A stretch of 39,693 bases of DNA. Source: DALYLB01 sp046154695. Lineage in GTDB: Bacteria; Acidobacteriota; Blastocatellia; RBC074. A program made the position numbers and the translations under genes. This document shows, in pieces, positions 15,558 through 27,309 of this stretch. The DNA lies in the NCBI GenBank assembly GCA_046154695.1, contig JBJXFI010000094.1, positions 1 through 39,693 on the forward strand, in the 5' to 3' direction. Each line of letters starts with the position of its first letter. The stretch's first letter is position 1. The notes beneath the pieces are model-generated. The model had not been told where the DNA came from, ran no database searches, and was given only the letters and a program-made list of their open reading frames with translations.

Positions 15558-16331
15558 TCAGCGAATTTGCGACCAGGAGGCTGGCCGCAAAAAGGCCGCG
15601 GTGATCGTCGAGACGGCCTCCGGATCGGTCCAGCCCGGCCGGTTCCGGACGCGAGCCCAGTCGGGGTTGACGCGAAACGCGTCCCATGCCTTTTCGCGGG
15701 CCGCCATATTGTCGAAGCCGACCAGATAGGTCAGGTGGGGCAGGCGCTCACCCGCGATGGCCTCGCCGAAAAAGACCGGGGCGAAGCCGCTATCGCGGAA
15801 GATCCGGATCTCCTCCTGATTGAACATCTCGATCTTGTTTCGCAGGGAGGCGGATGTGCGCGATTCGTACCGCCGCAGCTCGAATACGCGCGGCGCGCGC
15901 TTCTCGTCCGTCGGCGGAACCTCCAGCTTCGGATGGCTCTCGAAGGCGCGGAACAACGCGGCATCGTACCGCACGTATGGCAGCTCGCCCGCGGATTCGA
16001 AGGCCTGCCGGGCCCGGGAGAACTCCTTGTCGGCCGCCAGCCGGTCCATCGCCGATTGCATCTCGGCCAACGAAGGGTGATCGATCAGGACGAGCAGGGA
16101 CGGACTTCGCAGGCCGGAGACCACATTGAAACCGCCCACGGGACCCACGCCCAGCCGCTTCATCGCGGGCAGCATCTGATTCTGAAAGAACTCCTGGATT
16201 CGCGCCGGCTGCAGGTCATTGCGCAGCTCATAAGTGCGCAACTCGTAAATATGCGGCGCCTCGGTCGAGGACGCCCCCGTGGCGACAACGCTGGCCGCAA
16301 GGCCGGTTTGCAAGAGTTCTCTGCGATTCAT
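15558..16331 (-). CDS. Tat-exported NIPSNAP-family protein
   Basis: A 257-aa protein starting MNRRELLQTGLAASVVATGA, which fits a twin-arginine signal. Two NIPSNAP-type ferredoxin-like domains follow: one opening HIYELRTYELRNDLQPARIQ with QNQMLPAMKRLG, the other opening RVFELRRYESRTSASLRNKI and including GEAIAGERLPHLTYLVGFDNMAAREKAWDAF. NIPSNAP domains are dimeric alpha-beta barrels of unclear function. The start at 16331 is well defined, because the sequence upstream is a tandem-phrase repeat that translates into a meaningless KTHRTH run. It converges on the FKBP gene with 7 bp between stops. Confidence 0.9.
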   Translation of the reverse strand: MNRRELLQTGLAASVVATGASSTEAPHIYELRTYELRNDLQPARIQEFFQNQMLPAMKRLGVGPVGGFNVVSGLRSPSLLVLIDHPSLAEMQSAMDRLAADKEFSRARQAFESAGELPYVRYDAALFRAFESHPKLEVPPTDEKRAPRVFELRRYESRTSASLRNKIEMFNQEEIRIFRDSGFAPVFFGEAIAGERLPHLTYLVGFDNMAAREKAWDAFRVNPDWARVRNRPGWTDPEAVSTITAAFLRPASWSQIR

Positions 16332-16345
16332 AGTTTGTTTTTGGT

Positions 16346-16411
16346 GATGGGTCTTATTGGTTTTATGGGTCCTATGGGTTCTATGGGTCTTATTAAGTCC
16401 CATAAGACTCA

Positions 16412-16413
<2 letters not shown>
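16346..16413. repeat. phrase-repeat palindrome (ATGGGTCCT phrase, 9-bp period)
   Basis: The phrase ATGGGTYYT is repeated in tandem at a 9-bp step (ATGGGTCCT, ATGGGTTCT, ATGGGTCTT, about 16365-16391). The ends form an inverted repeat, GATGGGTCTTATTGGT (16346-16361) against the complement of 16398-16413 (14 of 16). It sits between the PLP enzyme and the NIPSNAP gene; the stop of the former (16412-16414) is at its edge. Confidence 0.78.
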
Positions 16414-17362
<949 letters not shown>

Positions 17363-17368
17363 GCGTTT

Positions 17369-18358
17369 TCAGTTGAAGATCCTTGAGATCGTCGCGGTGT
17401 CGAGATTGCCGCCGCTCAGGATATTGACGACCGTCCTGCCAGCGAGCTGTTCGCGAAGCTTCATCGTCGCGGCCGTCGCGGCCGCTCCCGCGCCCTCGAC
17501 GAGGTTGTGGGAGGTCCGCCAGAGCATGCGAATGGCGCGGATGATCTCGCTGTCGCTGACCAGCACGATCTCATCCACACCGCGCCGAATGATGTCGAAC
17601 GTGAATTCCGACGGCGCGCGCGTCGCGATGCCGTCGGCAAAGGTATGGGCTTCCCGGGTCTCTGTCACCTTCCCGGCCTGCCACGAAAGGAAATAGCTCG
17701 GCGCGCCCTCGGACTGCACGCCGTAAATCCTCGTTTCCGGCGAGAGCGCCCGGAAGGCCGTGATCACCCCGCAGATCCCGCTGCCCATCCCGATCGGGAC
17801 GAAGATCGCATCGATCTTCCCGCCGCGCTCCGCCGCGGATTCGAGTATCTCCAGCGCATAGGTCCCCACGCCGTCGAGCAGCAGCGGCTCGTTGGCTGAA
17901 TGGATATATCGCAGGTTCTCCGCTTCGGACAGGCGCGCGACCTCTTCCCGCGCCTCGTCGAAATCGCGGCCATATTCGATCAGCCGCGCGCCGTATGCCT
18001 TCATGGCCGCGTTCTTCTCGGGGTTGTTGCCGAAGGGCACGACAATCGCGGCCGGTATGCCATGCAGCCCGGCCGCGAGCGCCACCGATTGTCCATGATT
18101 TCCCCGTGTCGCCGTGATGACGCCATGGTGCGTCCGCTCCCGCGCGAACCGCGCCATGAAGTTCAACCCGCCGCGGATCTTGAAGGCCCCGGTCGGAAGG
18201 TGGTTCTCGTGCTTCAACCACAGATTCAGGCCCGTCTCTTCATTGAGCAGCGGATATTCCATCAACGGCGTCGGCGCGATCGTGCGATAGACGACCTCCC
18301 CCGCCGCGCGGATGCCCTCGAGTGATATGGCAGGCGGCGCTCCGTTTCCTTGCTCCAT
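17369..18358 (-). CDS. threonine dehydratase-like PLP enzyme (fold type II), copy B
   Basis: A 329-aa relative of the next gene. The PLP lysine is K60 in GAFKIRGGLNF, the loop is ATRGNHGQSVALAAGL, the phosphate loop is PIGMGSGICG, and the end motif is LSGGNLDTATISRIF. There is no ACT domain. The two tandem proteins differ in all three active-site loops (SSGNH/TRGNH, TSGNG/GMGSG), so they probably have different substrates rather than being a recent duplication. It is the first gene of the pair. The start at ATG 18358 has AAGAGAG directly upstream. The divergent region of about 336 bp leads to the STAS gene. Confidence 0.86.
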   Translation of the reverse strand: MEQGNGAPPAISLEGIRAAGEVVYRTIAPTPLMEYPLLNEETGLNLWLKHENHLPTGAFKIRGGLNFMARFARERTHHGVITATRGNHGQSVALAAGLHGIPAAIVVPFGNNPEKNAAMKAYGARLIEYGRDFDEAREEVARLSEAENLRYIHSANEPLLLDGVGTYALEILESAAERGGKIDAIFVPIGMGSGICGVITAFRALSPETRIYGVQSEGAPSYFLSWQAGKVTETREAHTFADGIATRAPSEFTFDIIRRGVDEIVLVSDSEIIRAIRMLWRTSHNLVEGAGAAATAATMKLREQLAGRTVVNILSGGNLDTATISRIFN

Positions 18359-18694
18359 CTCTCTTGTTGTCCCCCCGGATCAAATTTCGCTTTTGAGTAT
18401 TGCGGTGTGCTTTCGCTTTGTGATCTTAGCATCCTGTCAGGTAGAATGCCCATCGCAACCCGAATGATTGCGGATTTTCGACAACGGACGGCCCCCTCGC
18501 GAGGTCCTGACAGCGTGCGGCCCGATCTTTCCCGATGTTTATGGATGTATTTGGATCTTCACGGATCCCGCGGGCCCGCGTCTGTTCAGCAGAGATCGTT
18601 CATCATTCGCAATCCACCCACAACCAAACTCAATCAGGATTTGGCTGGAATTCGGCATGAGTTCCCCAGAAAACGAGACGGATACCCTATCTAT
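18359..18694. other. divergent intergenic region before the STAS gene
   Basis: It lies between the PLP-enzyme pair and the STAS gene. It contains a five-unit tandem repeat with exact 10-bp spacing (18524-18567, listed separately). No convincing promoter for either side could be placed. Open frames across it are short or lack family character. Confidence 0.4.
18524..18567. repeat. 10-bp-period tandem phrase (GATSTTTNNN)
   Basis: GAT occurs at 18524, 18534, 18544, 18554 and 18564, exactly every 10 bp. The units are GATCTTTCCC, GATGTTTATG, GATGTATTTG, GATCTTCACG and GATCC. No inverted partner is seen, so it looks like a half-element of the phrase-repeat type. Confidence 0.65.
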
Positions 18695-19129
<435 letters not shown>

Positions 19130-19161
19130 GGCGCGGCCACCGGGATCGCGCCCCGCTCTTC

Positions 19162-19188
19162 GCCTGATATGCCTGATATGCCTGATAT
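19162..19188. repeat. three tandem copies of GCCTGATAT
   Basis: GCCTGATAT is repeated three times without change (19162-19188), followed by GC. It lies between the convergent STAS and VWFA genes. There is no inverted copy nearby. With so few units and no spacer structure it is a phrase repeat, not CRISPR. Confidence 0.85.
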
Positions 19189-19200
19189 GCAAAGATGCGC

Positions 19201-20256
19201 TTAGCGTTTGTTGACGATCGAGTAATAGCCTTCCTTGTGCTGCACCTTCAGATTTGACAATCCGCGAGGCGCTTTGACGCTGACCTTGATCTTGTGCCAC
19301 TGGCCGTCGCGCTTCACGTTGGTGGGCTCGTACCCGATGCTGTACTGGTGGCGAAGTTCGAGCGCAATGCGCGTCGTCGCGTCCTCCAACTCAGCGGGCG
19401 AGCGCGGGAAGAAAGCCTTGCCGCCGGTCACCTGCGCGATCTCCTCGAGGACGGCCTGTCCCTGCATATCCAGCGATCCGCCCGCGCCGCCTCCCATCTC
19501 GACAATCCCGATGCAATAGATCTGCACCCCGGCCTCCTTCAGCAGCTTGCGAAGCTCTCCATAGGAATAGCGGGAGGAATTATCCTGCCCATCCGAGATC
19601 ATCAGCATTGCGTGGCGGTTGTGGCGCCCCTGTTTGACCTTCTCGATTCCCAGATAGGCGGCATCGTAGAGCGCCGTCTGGCCCCGCGCGTCGACGAGCG
19701 TCAACTTGTTGGACAGCGTCTCGCCGTCCGTGAACTCCGCGAGCAGGTTCGCGCGATTGTTGAATCCCACGAGGAAAAAGTCGTCCTCGGTGTGGCTGGT
19801 CTGAATGAAGGCGCGAAGCGCTTCGCGGGCGCGGTCGAGTTTTCCCTTCATGCTGCCCGAGACATCGAAGATGATGCCCAGACTGATCGGAGAGTCGGTG
19901 TCGTTGAAAAAGCGGATCTCCTGTTTGACCTTGTCCTCGAAGATCTCAAAATGCTGCCGGTCGAGCCCGGTTACCAGCCGGTTATAAGGATCGGTGACGG
20001 TCACCGTCAGCGAGACCAGGTCGGTCCCGATCTTGATCCGCTCATCCTGGCCGTCTCCCAGTTGCGAACGTATCTGCTGCGCGGGCGTTTGCTTCTCCGT
20101 CCCCTTCGTCGCGGGCGCCGGCTTGGGCTCCTGCCCGGATGGCGCAGGTTTGACCGGGTCCTGCCACGCGGCCTGATGCCCGCCCGCCGCGACCAGACAA
20201 ACGAACAGCAGCACGGAAAGGAACACCACCCGACGAGAAATTTGGTTCTTGGACAT
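19201..20256 (-). CDS. exported VWFA-domain protein, acidobacterial type
   Basis: A 351-aa exported protein with signal MSKNQISRRVVFLSVLLFVCLVAAG. A Pro/Lys-rich linker follows, then the sequence IGTDLVSLTVTVTDPYNRLVTGLDRQ with HFEIFEDKVKQEIRFF. This is the lead-in typical of the VWFA-related acidobacterial family. The von Willebrand A domain begins IIFDVSGSMKGK, with MIDAS residues D131, S133 and S135; TALYDA and ISDGQDNS supply the remaining metal loops. The domain ends RHQYSIGYEP, and a beta-rich stretch ends the protein. It is likely a metal-dependent adhesion or assembly protein in the periplasm or at the surface. GGGAGG upstream of ATG 20256 supports the start. Confidence 0.93.
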   Translation of the reverse strand: MSKNQISRRVVFLSVLLFVCLVAAGGHQAAWQDPVKPAPSGQEPKPAPATKGTEKQTPAQQIRSQLGDGQDERIKIGTDLVSLTVTVTDPYNRLVTGLDRQHFEIFEDKVKQEIRFFNDTDSPISLGIIFDVSGSMKGKLDRAREALRAFIQTSHTEDDFFLVGFNNRANLLAEFTDGETLSNKLTLVDARGQTALYDAAYLGIEKVKQGRHNRHAMLMISDGQDNSSRYSYGELRKLLKEAGVQIYCIGIVEMGGGAGGSLDMQGQAVLEEIAQVTGGKAFFPRSPAELEDATTRIALELRHQYSIGYEPTNVKRDGQWHKIKVSVKAPRGLSNLKVQHKEGYYSIVNKR

Positions 20257-20599
20257 CGCAGCCTCCCAGTAAAACTAGCCCCGCGCGCATAGCGGAACGC
20301 GGTCGGTTCGGGACGATCAGATCGACGCCTCTCGGGCGCCTGTCACAGCGGATTTGGTAGATTCAACCAAAATCTTAAGTCGCCAAACTCTGCAATGGTT
20401 TGGTGGCTGGTCTTCGCAACGTTTTCAATACCATTTTATCCACACCGCGAGAACTGCGCAATCGCTACCTTGCTTGTTTTTACAACTGTCCGCGAGATTT
20501 GATCGAAACAGCGATGAACAGCGACAGAATCGTAACATTTCGAGGCGATTTGTCCCATCCGGATCCACACATGTTCACGAGGGGACGAAGCGCTGGTTA
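20257..20599. other. intergenic region upstream of the VWFA gene
   Basis: It lies between two minus-strand genes. A small palindrome, TTTGGT (20353-20358) and ACCAAA (20366-20371), sits about 100 bp upstream of the VWFA start and could be an operator. No tRNA, strong promoter or coding sequence was found. Confidence 0.35.
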
Positions 20600-21718
20600 T
20601 CAGAATTTCACGTTGATGGGGATTTCGCGCTCCCCGGAATCAAAGAGAAGGCCGGTCTCGCCGTCCAGGATCTTGAATTCGAGGATGATCGGTGTTTCGC
20701 CGCTGCCGGGCAGAGAGAAGGAGAATTCCTGGGAAGTCGTCTTGTCGCGGGCCTTGATCTGTCGCTGGTCGTTGAAGAAGACGGCGCCGCGGGCATCGCG
20801 GGCCTGAACTTCCAGCCGATATCCGTGGGGAGATTGCCCTTCCAGGAAGATGGAGATCCTGACCGTGTCGCCCAAATCGTAGGCGGGCCGATCGGTGCGA
20901 ATATCGGAGACCGAGATGTAATCCTCGGTCATCAACTGTTCGAGTTTGATTTCGCCCTTGAGGATCTCCCGCCCGTCCCCGGCTTTCAACAGATACAGGA
21001 CCTTGTCGGAATCGACTTCGTCCGGGAGTTTGAACTCCGCCAGCGCCGTCCCCGCGATATCGAGCGTTTGTTGGCTCTGGTGTTTTCCGAGGGTGATGGC
21101 GAGAGTCGCCTTTTTGATCGATTTCAGGGCGTTGATCTCGAAAACCAGCTTGGGGGGATCGGTCTCTTTCTCGCTCGCGACCAGGCGTCCCCGGATCGTC
21201 ACCTCCTCCGAGGCCGCCGCCGTCGCCGAGGAGTTCGCCGTTGCGGGCGCGATGGGAAGGGGAGGCTCCGCACCGTCCGTGGATATATTGGTTAGCGCGG
21301 CCTCCGTCGCCGGGGCGCCATCCGATACGCTTTTGATCGGGCCAGCCTTGTAAACGATGAGCGCCCCCTTCAGGTCAAAGACCTTCAGAAGGTAGTCGTT
21401 TCCCGAGACCGCCACTGAGCTGAATTGCAGTAGGGAGGTGGATTGCGAGCCGACGATGACGGTTACCTGGCCGATTTCACGTTGTTCGGAATCGCTGCCG
21501 ATGGCGATCACCGCGCGCCCATGGAACTCGATCTCGGAATCGTTGGTCAGAAACAACCGCAATCGGCCATTGCTCTTCTCGATTCCCCCCGACAACGCCG
21601 GGCGTCCCCCGGCGTTCGCGGCCCGGCCGGACGATGGCGGCTGCGCGTGGACGAGGCTGCCCTCCGCCGCCACAAGGAGCGGGAGAGAGAGAAAGAGAAC
21701 CATTGATCGAAATCGCAC
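20600..21718 (-). CDS. exported beta-rich hypothetical protein
   Basis: A 372-aa exported protein of no family I recognise. GTG 21718 has AAGG about eleven bases upstream; ATG 21703 (MVLFLSLPLLVAAEG) is an alternative, and both give a signal peptide cut near HAQ. The N-terminal domain (GRLRLFLTNDSEIEFHGRAV, YLLKVFDLKGALIVY) and the C-terminal domain (TDRPAYDLGDTVRISIFLEG, YRLEVQARDARGAVFFNDQR, FSFSLPGSG) look like immunoglobulin-type beta-sandwiches. An alanine- and threonine-rich linker (ATANSSATAAASEE) joins them. It is probably periplasmic or surface-exposed. It lies downstream of two exported paralogues on the same strand, but an intrinsic terminator separates them. Confidence 0.75.
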   Translation of the reverse strand: MRFRSMVLFLSLPLLVAAEGSLVHAQPPSSGRAANAGGRPALSGGIEKSNGRLRLFLTNDSEIEFHGRAVIAIGSDSEQREIGQVTVIVGSQSTSLLQFSSVAVSGNDYLLKVFDLKGALIVYKAGPIKSVSDGAPATEAALTNISTDGAEPPLPIAPATANSSATAAASEEVTIRGRLVASEKETDPPKLVFEINALKSIKKATLAITLGKHQSQQTLDIAGTALAEFKLPDEVDSDKVLYLLKAGDGREILKGEIKLEQLMTEDYISVSDIRTDRPAYDLGDTVRISIFLEGQSPHGYRLEVQARDARGAVFFNDQRQIKARDKTTSQEFSFSLPGSGETPIILEFKILDGETGLLFDSGEREIPINVKF

Positions 21719-22028
21719 GGTTTGCGAATCCTTTCTCGAAGACGTTCGGGGGCATGGAAACAGAAGGCAGGCAGCGGAGAATGCCCCCCACGCAGGGCCG
21801 ATATTCCCTTCCCGCTGCCCGCTGATTGTGCCCTATCGGGCATTACGGGAAAAGCGGAAAGTTGGATAACGATGCGAAGTCCCGAGCCTTCCCGCGCTTC
21901 GCATCGTTTTCCGGGGCCGTTCCCCGGCCCGAAAATTGAAAAAAAGAGCGGGCGCGAGAGGCTGTGCCTTCGCGCCCGCGGGTGTCTGAAACAGCCCACA
22001 CAACATTGAGTGGGAGGTCTGTTCCGAT
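21719..22028. other. structured intergenic region with three hairpins
   Basis: Contains AACGATGCGAAG (21868-21879) paired with CTTCGCATCGTT (21897-21908), a perfect 12-bp stem; a short CCGGGG/CCCCGG hairpin (about 21911-21927); and the intrinsic terminator at 21939-21979. No coding sequence is convincing. The first stem has no U-run on the minus strand, so it is a repeat or regulatory fold rather than a second terminator. Confidence 0.55.
21939..21979 (-). terminator. rho-independent terminator after the exported-paralogue genes
   Basis: Read on the minus strand, GCGGGCGCGA (complement of 21970-21979) pairs perfectly with TCGCGCCCGC (complement of 21948-21957) around a 12-nt loop. CTC and seven consecutive T residues (21939-21945) follow. 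This is a textbook intrinsic terminator, about 50 bp after the stop of the gene at 22029-22613. Confidence 0.87.
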
Positions 22029-22613
22029 TTAGTTGTCATCCTCGCCGTTGATGCGCTTGTTCATCGCGGCGATGATTCCGCGGCGTGCGCGTCCGGCGCC
22101 GATCTGCCGCGCCCAGGCCGTAAAGAGCGCCTCGATCTCCTCGTTGGAGAACTTGGTGATGTTGCCTCCCTCGCGGGCATTGATGTCGAGCTGAATGCGG
22201 TTGAAGACCACCTTCACCCCGGCGACATCCAGGTCCATCGAGCTGATCTCCAGGTGAAGCACTGGCGGCTGCGTCGCTTTCTGGAACCCGGCGACGACAT
22301 CCTTGCGCGTGACGGAGGACGGAATGCTCGTCACCTGCTTGCCGGTCATCGACGAGATCTTCTGGCGCGCATCGTCCGGGATCGTGTAGGAGAGCGTGCC
22401 CGCAACCGTGTCATCGGAGTTGGCCGCCGTCACCGTGAACGTCACCTTGCCGCGAACGTCGTACGTCTCGGTCTCGGTGACCTTCAATTTCGCGATCGAA
22501 AGTTTCGCCGCCGTGGTATAGACCACCGGCTTCGGCGCCTGCGCGGCCGCGGCGATTCCCAGCCCGATCATAAAGGTCGCCGTCAGCAAAATACGTGTAA
22601 ATTTGGTGTTCAT
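22029..22613 (-). CDS. exported protein of unknown family, paralogue 1
   Basis: A 194-aa exported protein. The signal MNTKFTRILLTATFMIGLGIAAAAQ starts at ATG 22613, with GGAGG upstream. The mature protein has a beta-rich half (YDVRGKVTFTVTAANSDDTV), then DVVAGFQKATQPPVLHLEISSMDLDVAG, KVVFNRIQLDI, and an ending ALFTAWARQIGAGRARRGIIAAMNKRINGEDDN. It shares these blocks with the next upstream gene, so the two are tandem paralogues. I do not recognise the family. The WARQI...RRGI.AMN..ING ending is the strongest signature. Confidence 0.78.
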   Translation of the reverse strand: MNTKFTRILLTATFMIGLGIAAAAQAPKPVVYTTAAKLSIAKLKVTETETYDVRGKVTFTVTAANSDDTVAGTLSYTIPDDARQKISSMTGKQVTSIPSSVTRKDVVAGFQKATQPPVLHLEISSMDLDVAGVKVVFNRIQLDINAREGGNITKFSNEEIEALFTAWARQIGAGRARRGIIAAMNKRINGEDDN

Positions 22614-22775
22614 GTCTTGTCTCTTACCTCCAGAAAAATAGAGTGAAATTTGATTCAAAGGGGGTGAGTTAATGAATGAGAGCGATGAGTGCTTCAATTC
22701 ATGGGGCCGCGAAAGCTCGCAAGCATACGGATTCCGGGCGCAAATATCAAATCCTTGTCCGCAGGCGCGCCTTGT

Positions 22776-23363
22776 TTATTGCTCGCCGTTGATCAGCCGG
22801 TTCATCGCCACGATGATGCCGCGGCGCTGGCGTTTGACGTTGATCTGGCGGGCCCATGCGCAGAAGAGCTTCGTCATCTCTTCCGCCGATTCCGGAACGT
22901 CGAGAACGATCCGGTTGAATTTGACGGCGGCGCCCGCCACGTCCATTTCCAATTCCGGAATCTCCAGATGGACGACGGGGCAGCCCGTGCCCTTCTGAAA
23001 ACCCGCCACGACATCCTTCAGCGTGACGCTCGCGGGAATCTCCCGGAGCGGTTTTCCCGTGAATTGCGCGACGCGCTGTCGCGCTTCGTCCGGGAGCGCG
23101 CAGACGAACGCTCCGGTGACGGTGTCGTTGTCATTCGCCGCGGTGACGGTGAATGTGGCGCTCCCCCGGATCTCTCCCGAAGCTTTTTGCCCGGCAAGTC
23201 CGACCTCTTTCGGCAGTCTGCCTGAGACGGTGATGGGAGGCGTCGTGTATACCGTTGGCGGCGCGCTCTGTGCGGAGGGCGCGACCGGCCGCGCATTGGC
23301 AATCAAAATCGCAATCACCAACCCGATGAAAGCCAGGATAAGGCTTGAAATTTTCTTGTTCAT
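22776..23363 (-). CDS. exported protein of unknown family, paralogue 2
   Basis: A 195-aa exported protein, signal MNKKISSLILAFIGLVIAILIANA. It shares with paralogue 1 the blocks FTVTAANDNDTV, DVVAGFQKGT, VVHLEI..LEMDVAG, KFNRIVLDV and WARQINVKRQRRGIIVAMNRLINGEQ. It also has the same length and the same order of blocks. Sequence between the blocks has diverged, so the duplication is old. It lies 162 bp upstream of paralogue 1 on the same strand. Probably a periplasmic pair that may form a heteromer; function unknown. Confidence 0.78.
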   Translation of the reverse strand: MNKKISSLILAFIGLVIAILIANARPVAPSAQSAPPTVYTTPPITVSGRLPKEVGLAGQKASGEIRGSATFTVTAANDNDTVTGAFVCALPDEARQRVAQFTGKPLREIPASVTLKDVVAGFQKGTGCPVVHLEIPELEMDVAGAAVKFNRIVLDVPESAEEMTKLFCAWARQINVKRQRRGIIVAMNRLINGEQ

Positions 23364-25788
<2,425 letters not shown>

Positions 25789-25845
25789 TCCCGGAAATTC
25801 CAGGACTTCATTTCCTCTGTTTCTTTGAGGTTCGATAACATTCCC

Positions 25846-27267
25846 ATGAGCAGAAAGAAGGCTGATCCGCGCTCCTCAGACCGCAAACCGCAGGCCTCAT
25901 CGACGCCGCCGGACGCGGGAAGGCGCAAGTTCGTATTGATGGGCACGGGCGCGCTCGCGGCGACGGGCGTGGGGCTCGCGGCGGCCTACAATACAGGCTG
26001 GTTCGATTCGAAATCGGCGCCGGCCGGCACCCCGGCCGCGCCCGCCGGAAAGGGGCTTCCGCCCGCGACGCTTCCTGCCGACGCGGAGAACGCGCGCCGC
26101 GCCGTCGATGAGATGCTGGCGTATTACGCGCGCGATCTCGGCAATGCCTCGGTGCTGATTCACGCCGTGCGCGGATTCGGGAGAAACTTCACGCTGGCCG
26201 ACGGCGCGAACGTGGTGGACCACCTTCTCGGCCGTTACGCGGCCGAGAAGGTGGTGAAGGGCCGGCAGTGCGTCTATTTCAAGCGGGAGGCCGAGGTCCA
26301 CGAAAACAGTTTTCTCAAGACCTTTCTCGAAGCCGGCGTTGAAATGGACCGCGCGTTCTCGATCGGAGGCAACCGCTACACGCTGCGCGACGCGGCCGAG
26401 GGCGCGAAGGCCCTTTTCAGGTTCGACCCGAGGGACATTTACCGGTACGACGCCAATGAGCATCGCTACGATCCGACGCCGATGCCGATGCGGCGGGACC
26501 CGAACGGCGAGCCGATCAGCCTGCGCGGAGAGCTCGTTCACGAGCACCTGCCGTGGGGCTTGATCGCCTTTTCCATTCTGATGCCGCCCGGGAAATCCTC
26601 CTGGACGAACGCCTACGGCGAGAATCTGGATCTTCCGGCCGTTCTCGATCGCGGGCTGGCCGAATACGAAAGCACCTGCCTGCTGACCCGGGACGCGCTT
26701 CGACAGGGCAGGCGCGAGACCGAGGCCTTTCGGCAGGAGATCAAGAAGTACAGCTGCTTCGGACTGCATTCGGTCTATGGGTTTCTCGCCGGCCTCCGGC
26801 ACGGATACAGGAAAAACGATCTGGAGGCGCGGCTGCGGGAGCTGATGGATCTGGTCAGTTACCGGCTGAAGGGCGATGCCGAGATGATCGATCAGGAATA
26901 TGCCGCCGCGAACAGCCAGCCGCTGCCCCCGCAGATGATCGCGACGCTCGCCCGATTCGGCCTCAATCAGGCGCAGGTCGCCGAGGCGCTGCGGCTGCGG
27001 GCGCGAATCAAGCTGTTCGGCCACGCCTTCGAGGCGATCAATTACGTGCGCCTGCACAAGCTTTTCGCCTTTACCCCGGAGCAGGAGCGGCGCATTCAGG
27101 ACGGAGAGGCCGCCTTTCACGAGACCGCCGTCAGGATGCGCGCGATGAATCTCGGCGGGCTTCGGCAGTGGGACGGCAAGATCGTCAGCGATATCGTCAT
27201 CGCGCTCGGTCACGCGGCGCGGGCGTTGAAGCTGCTGACCGTAGAGAATCCGGATGCGATCGCTTGA
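25846..27267 (+). CDS. Tat-type exported protein of unknown function, within the hyuA-hyuB cluster
   Basis: A 473-aa protein starting MSRKKADPRS with a twin-arginine-like signal RRKFVLMGTGALAATGVGLA (26-45). A Pro/Ala linker follows, then a largely helical domain with several aromatic and basic motifs (LIHAVRGFGRNFTLADGANVVDHL, GRQCVYFKREAEVHENSF, HEHLPWGLIAFSILMPPG, YSCFGLHSVYGFLAGLRHGY). I do not recognise a family. The W/H/E-rich centre might bind metal or ligand. A more upstream TTG at 25825 is possible but less likely. It sits 57 bp after hyuA and 42 bp before the HEAT-repeat gene, suggesting one operon. Confidence 0.75.
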   Translation: MSRKKADPRSSDRKPQASSTPPDAGRRKFVLMGTGALAATGVGLAAAYNTGWFDSKSAPAGTPAAPAGKGLPPATLPADAENARRAVDEMLAYYARDLGNASVLIHAVRGFGRNFTLADGANVVDHLLGRYAAEKVVKGRQCVYFKREAEVHENSFLKTFLEAGVEMDRAFSIGGNRYTLRDAAEGAKALFRFDPRDIYRYDANEHRYDPTPMPMRRDPNGEPISLRGELVHEHLPWGLIAFSILMPPGKSSWTNAYGENLDLPAVLDRGLAEYESTCLLTRDALRQGRRETEAFRQEIKKYSCFGLHSVYGFLAGLRHGYRKNDLEARLRELMDLVSYRLKGDAEMIDQEYAAANSQPLPPQMIATLARFGLNQAQVAEALRLRARIKLFGHAFEAINYVRLHKLFAFTPEQERRIQDGEAAFHETAVRMRAMNLGGLRQWDGKIVSDIVIALGHAARALKLLTVENPDAIA

Positions 27268-27303
27268 TGGGGACGAATAGAACTTATGGGGCGAATGGGA
27301 GGG
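27268..27303. repeat. weak phrase-repeat (ATGGGG.. about 9-10 bp)
   Basis: ATGGGGACG, ATAGAACTT, ATGGGGCGA and ATGGGAGGG follow each other, roughly every 9-10 bp, similar in phrase to the element at 16346-16413. No inverted arm is seen. It provides the purine-rich region (GGGAGGAGG) before the HEAT-repeat gene. Confidence 0.35.
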
Positions 27304-27309
27304 AGGAGG

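Noticed and set aside
19162..19188. Possible CRISPR start
   Set aside because: Only three 9-bp units with no spacers; simple tandem repeat, and no cas genes.
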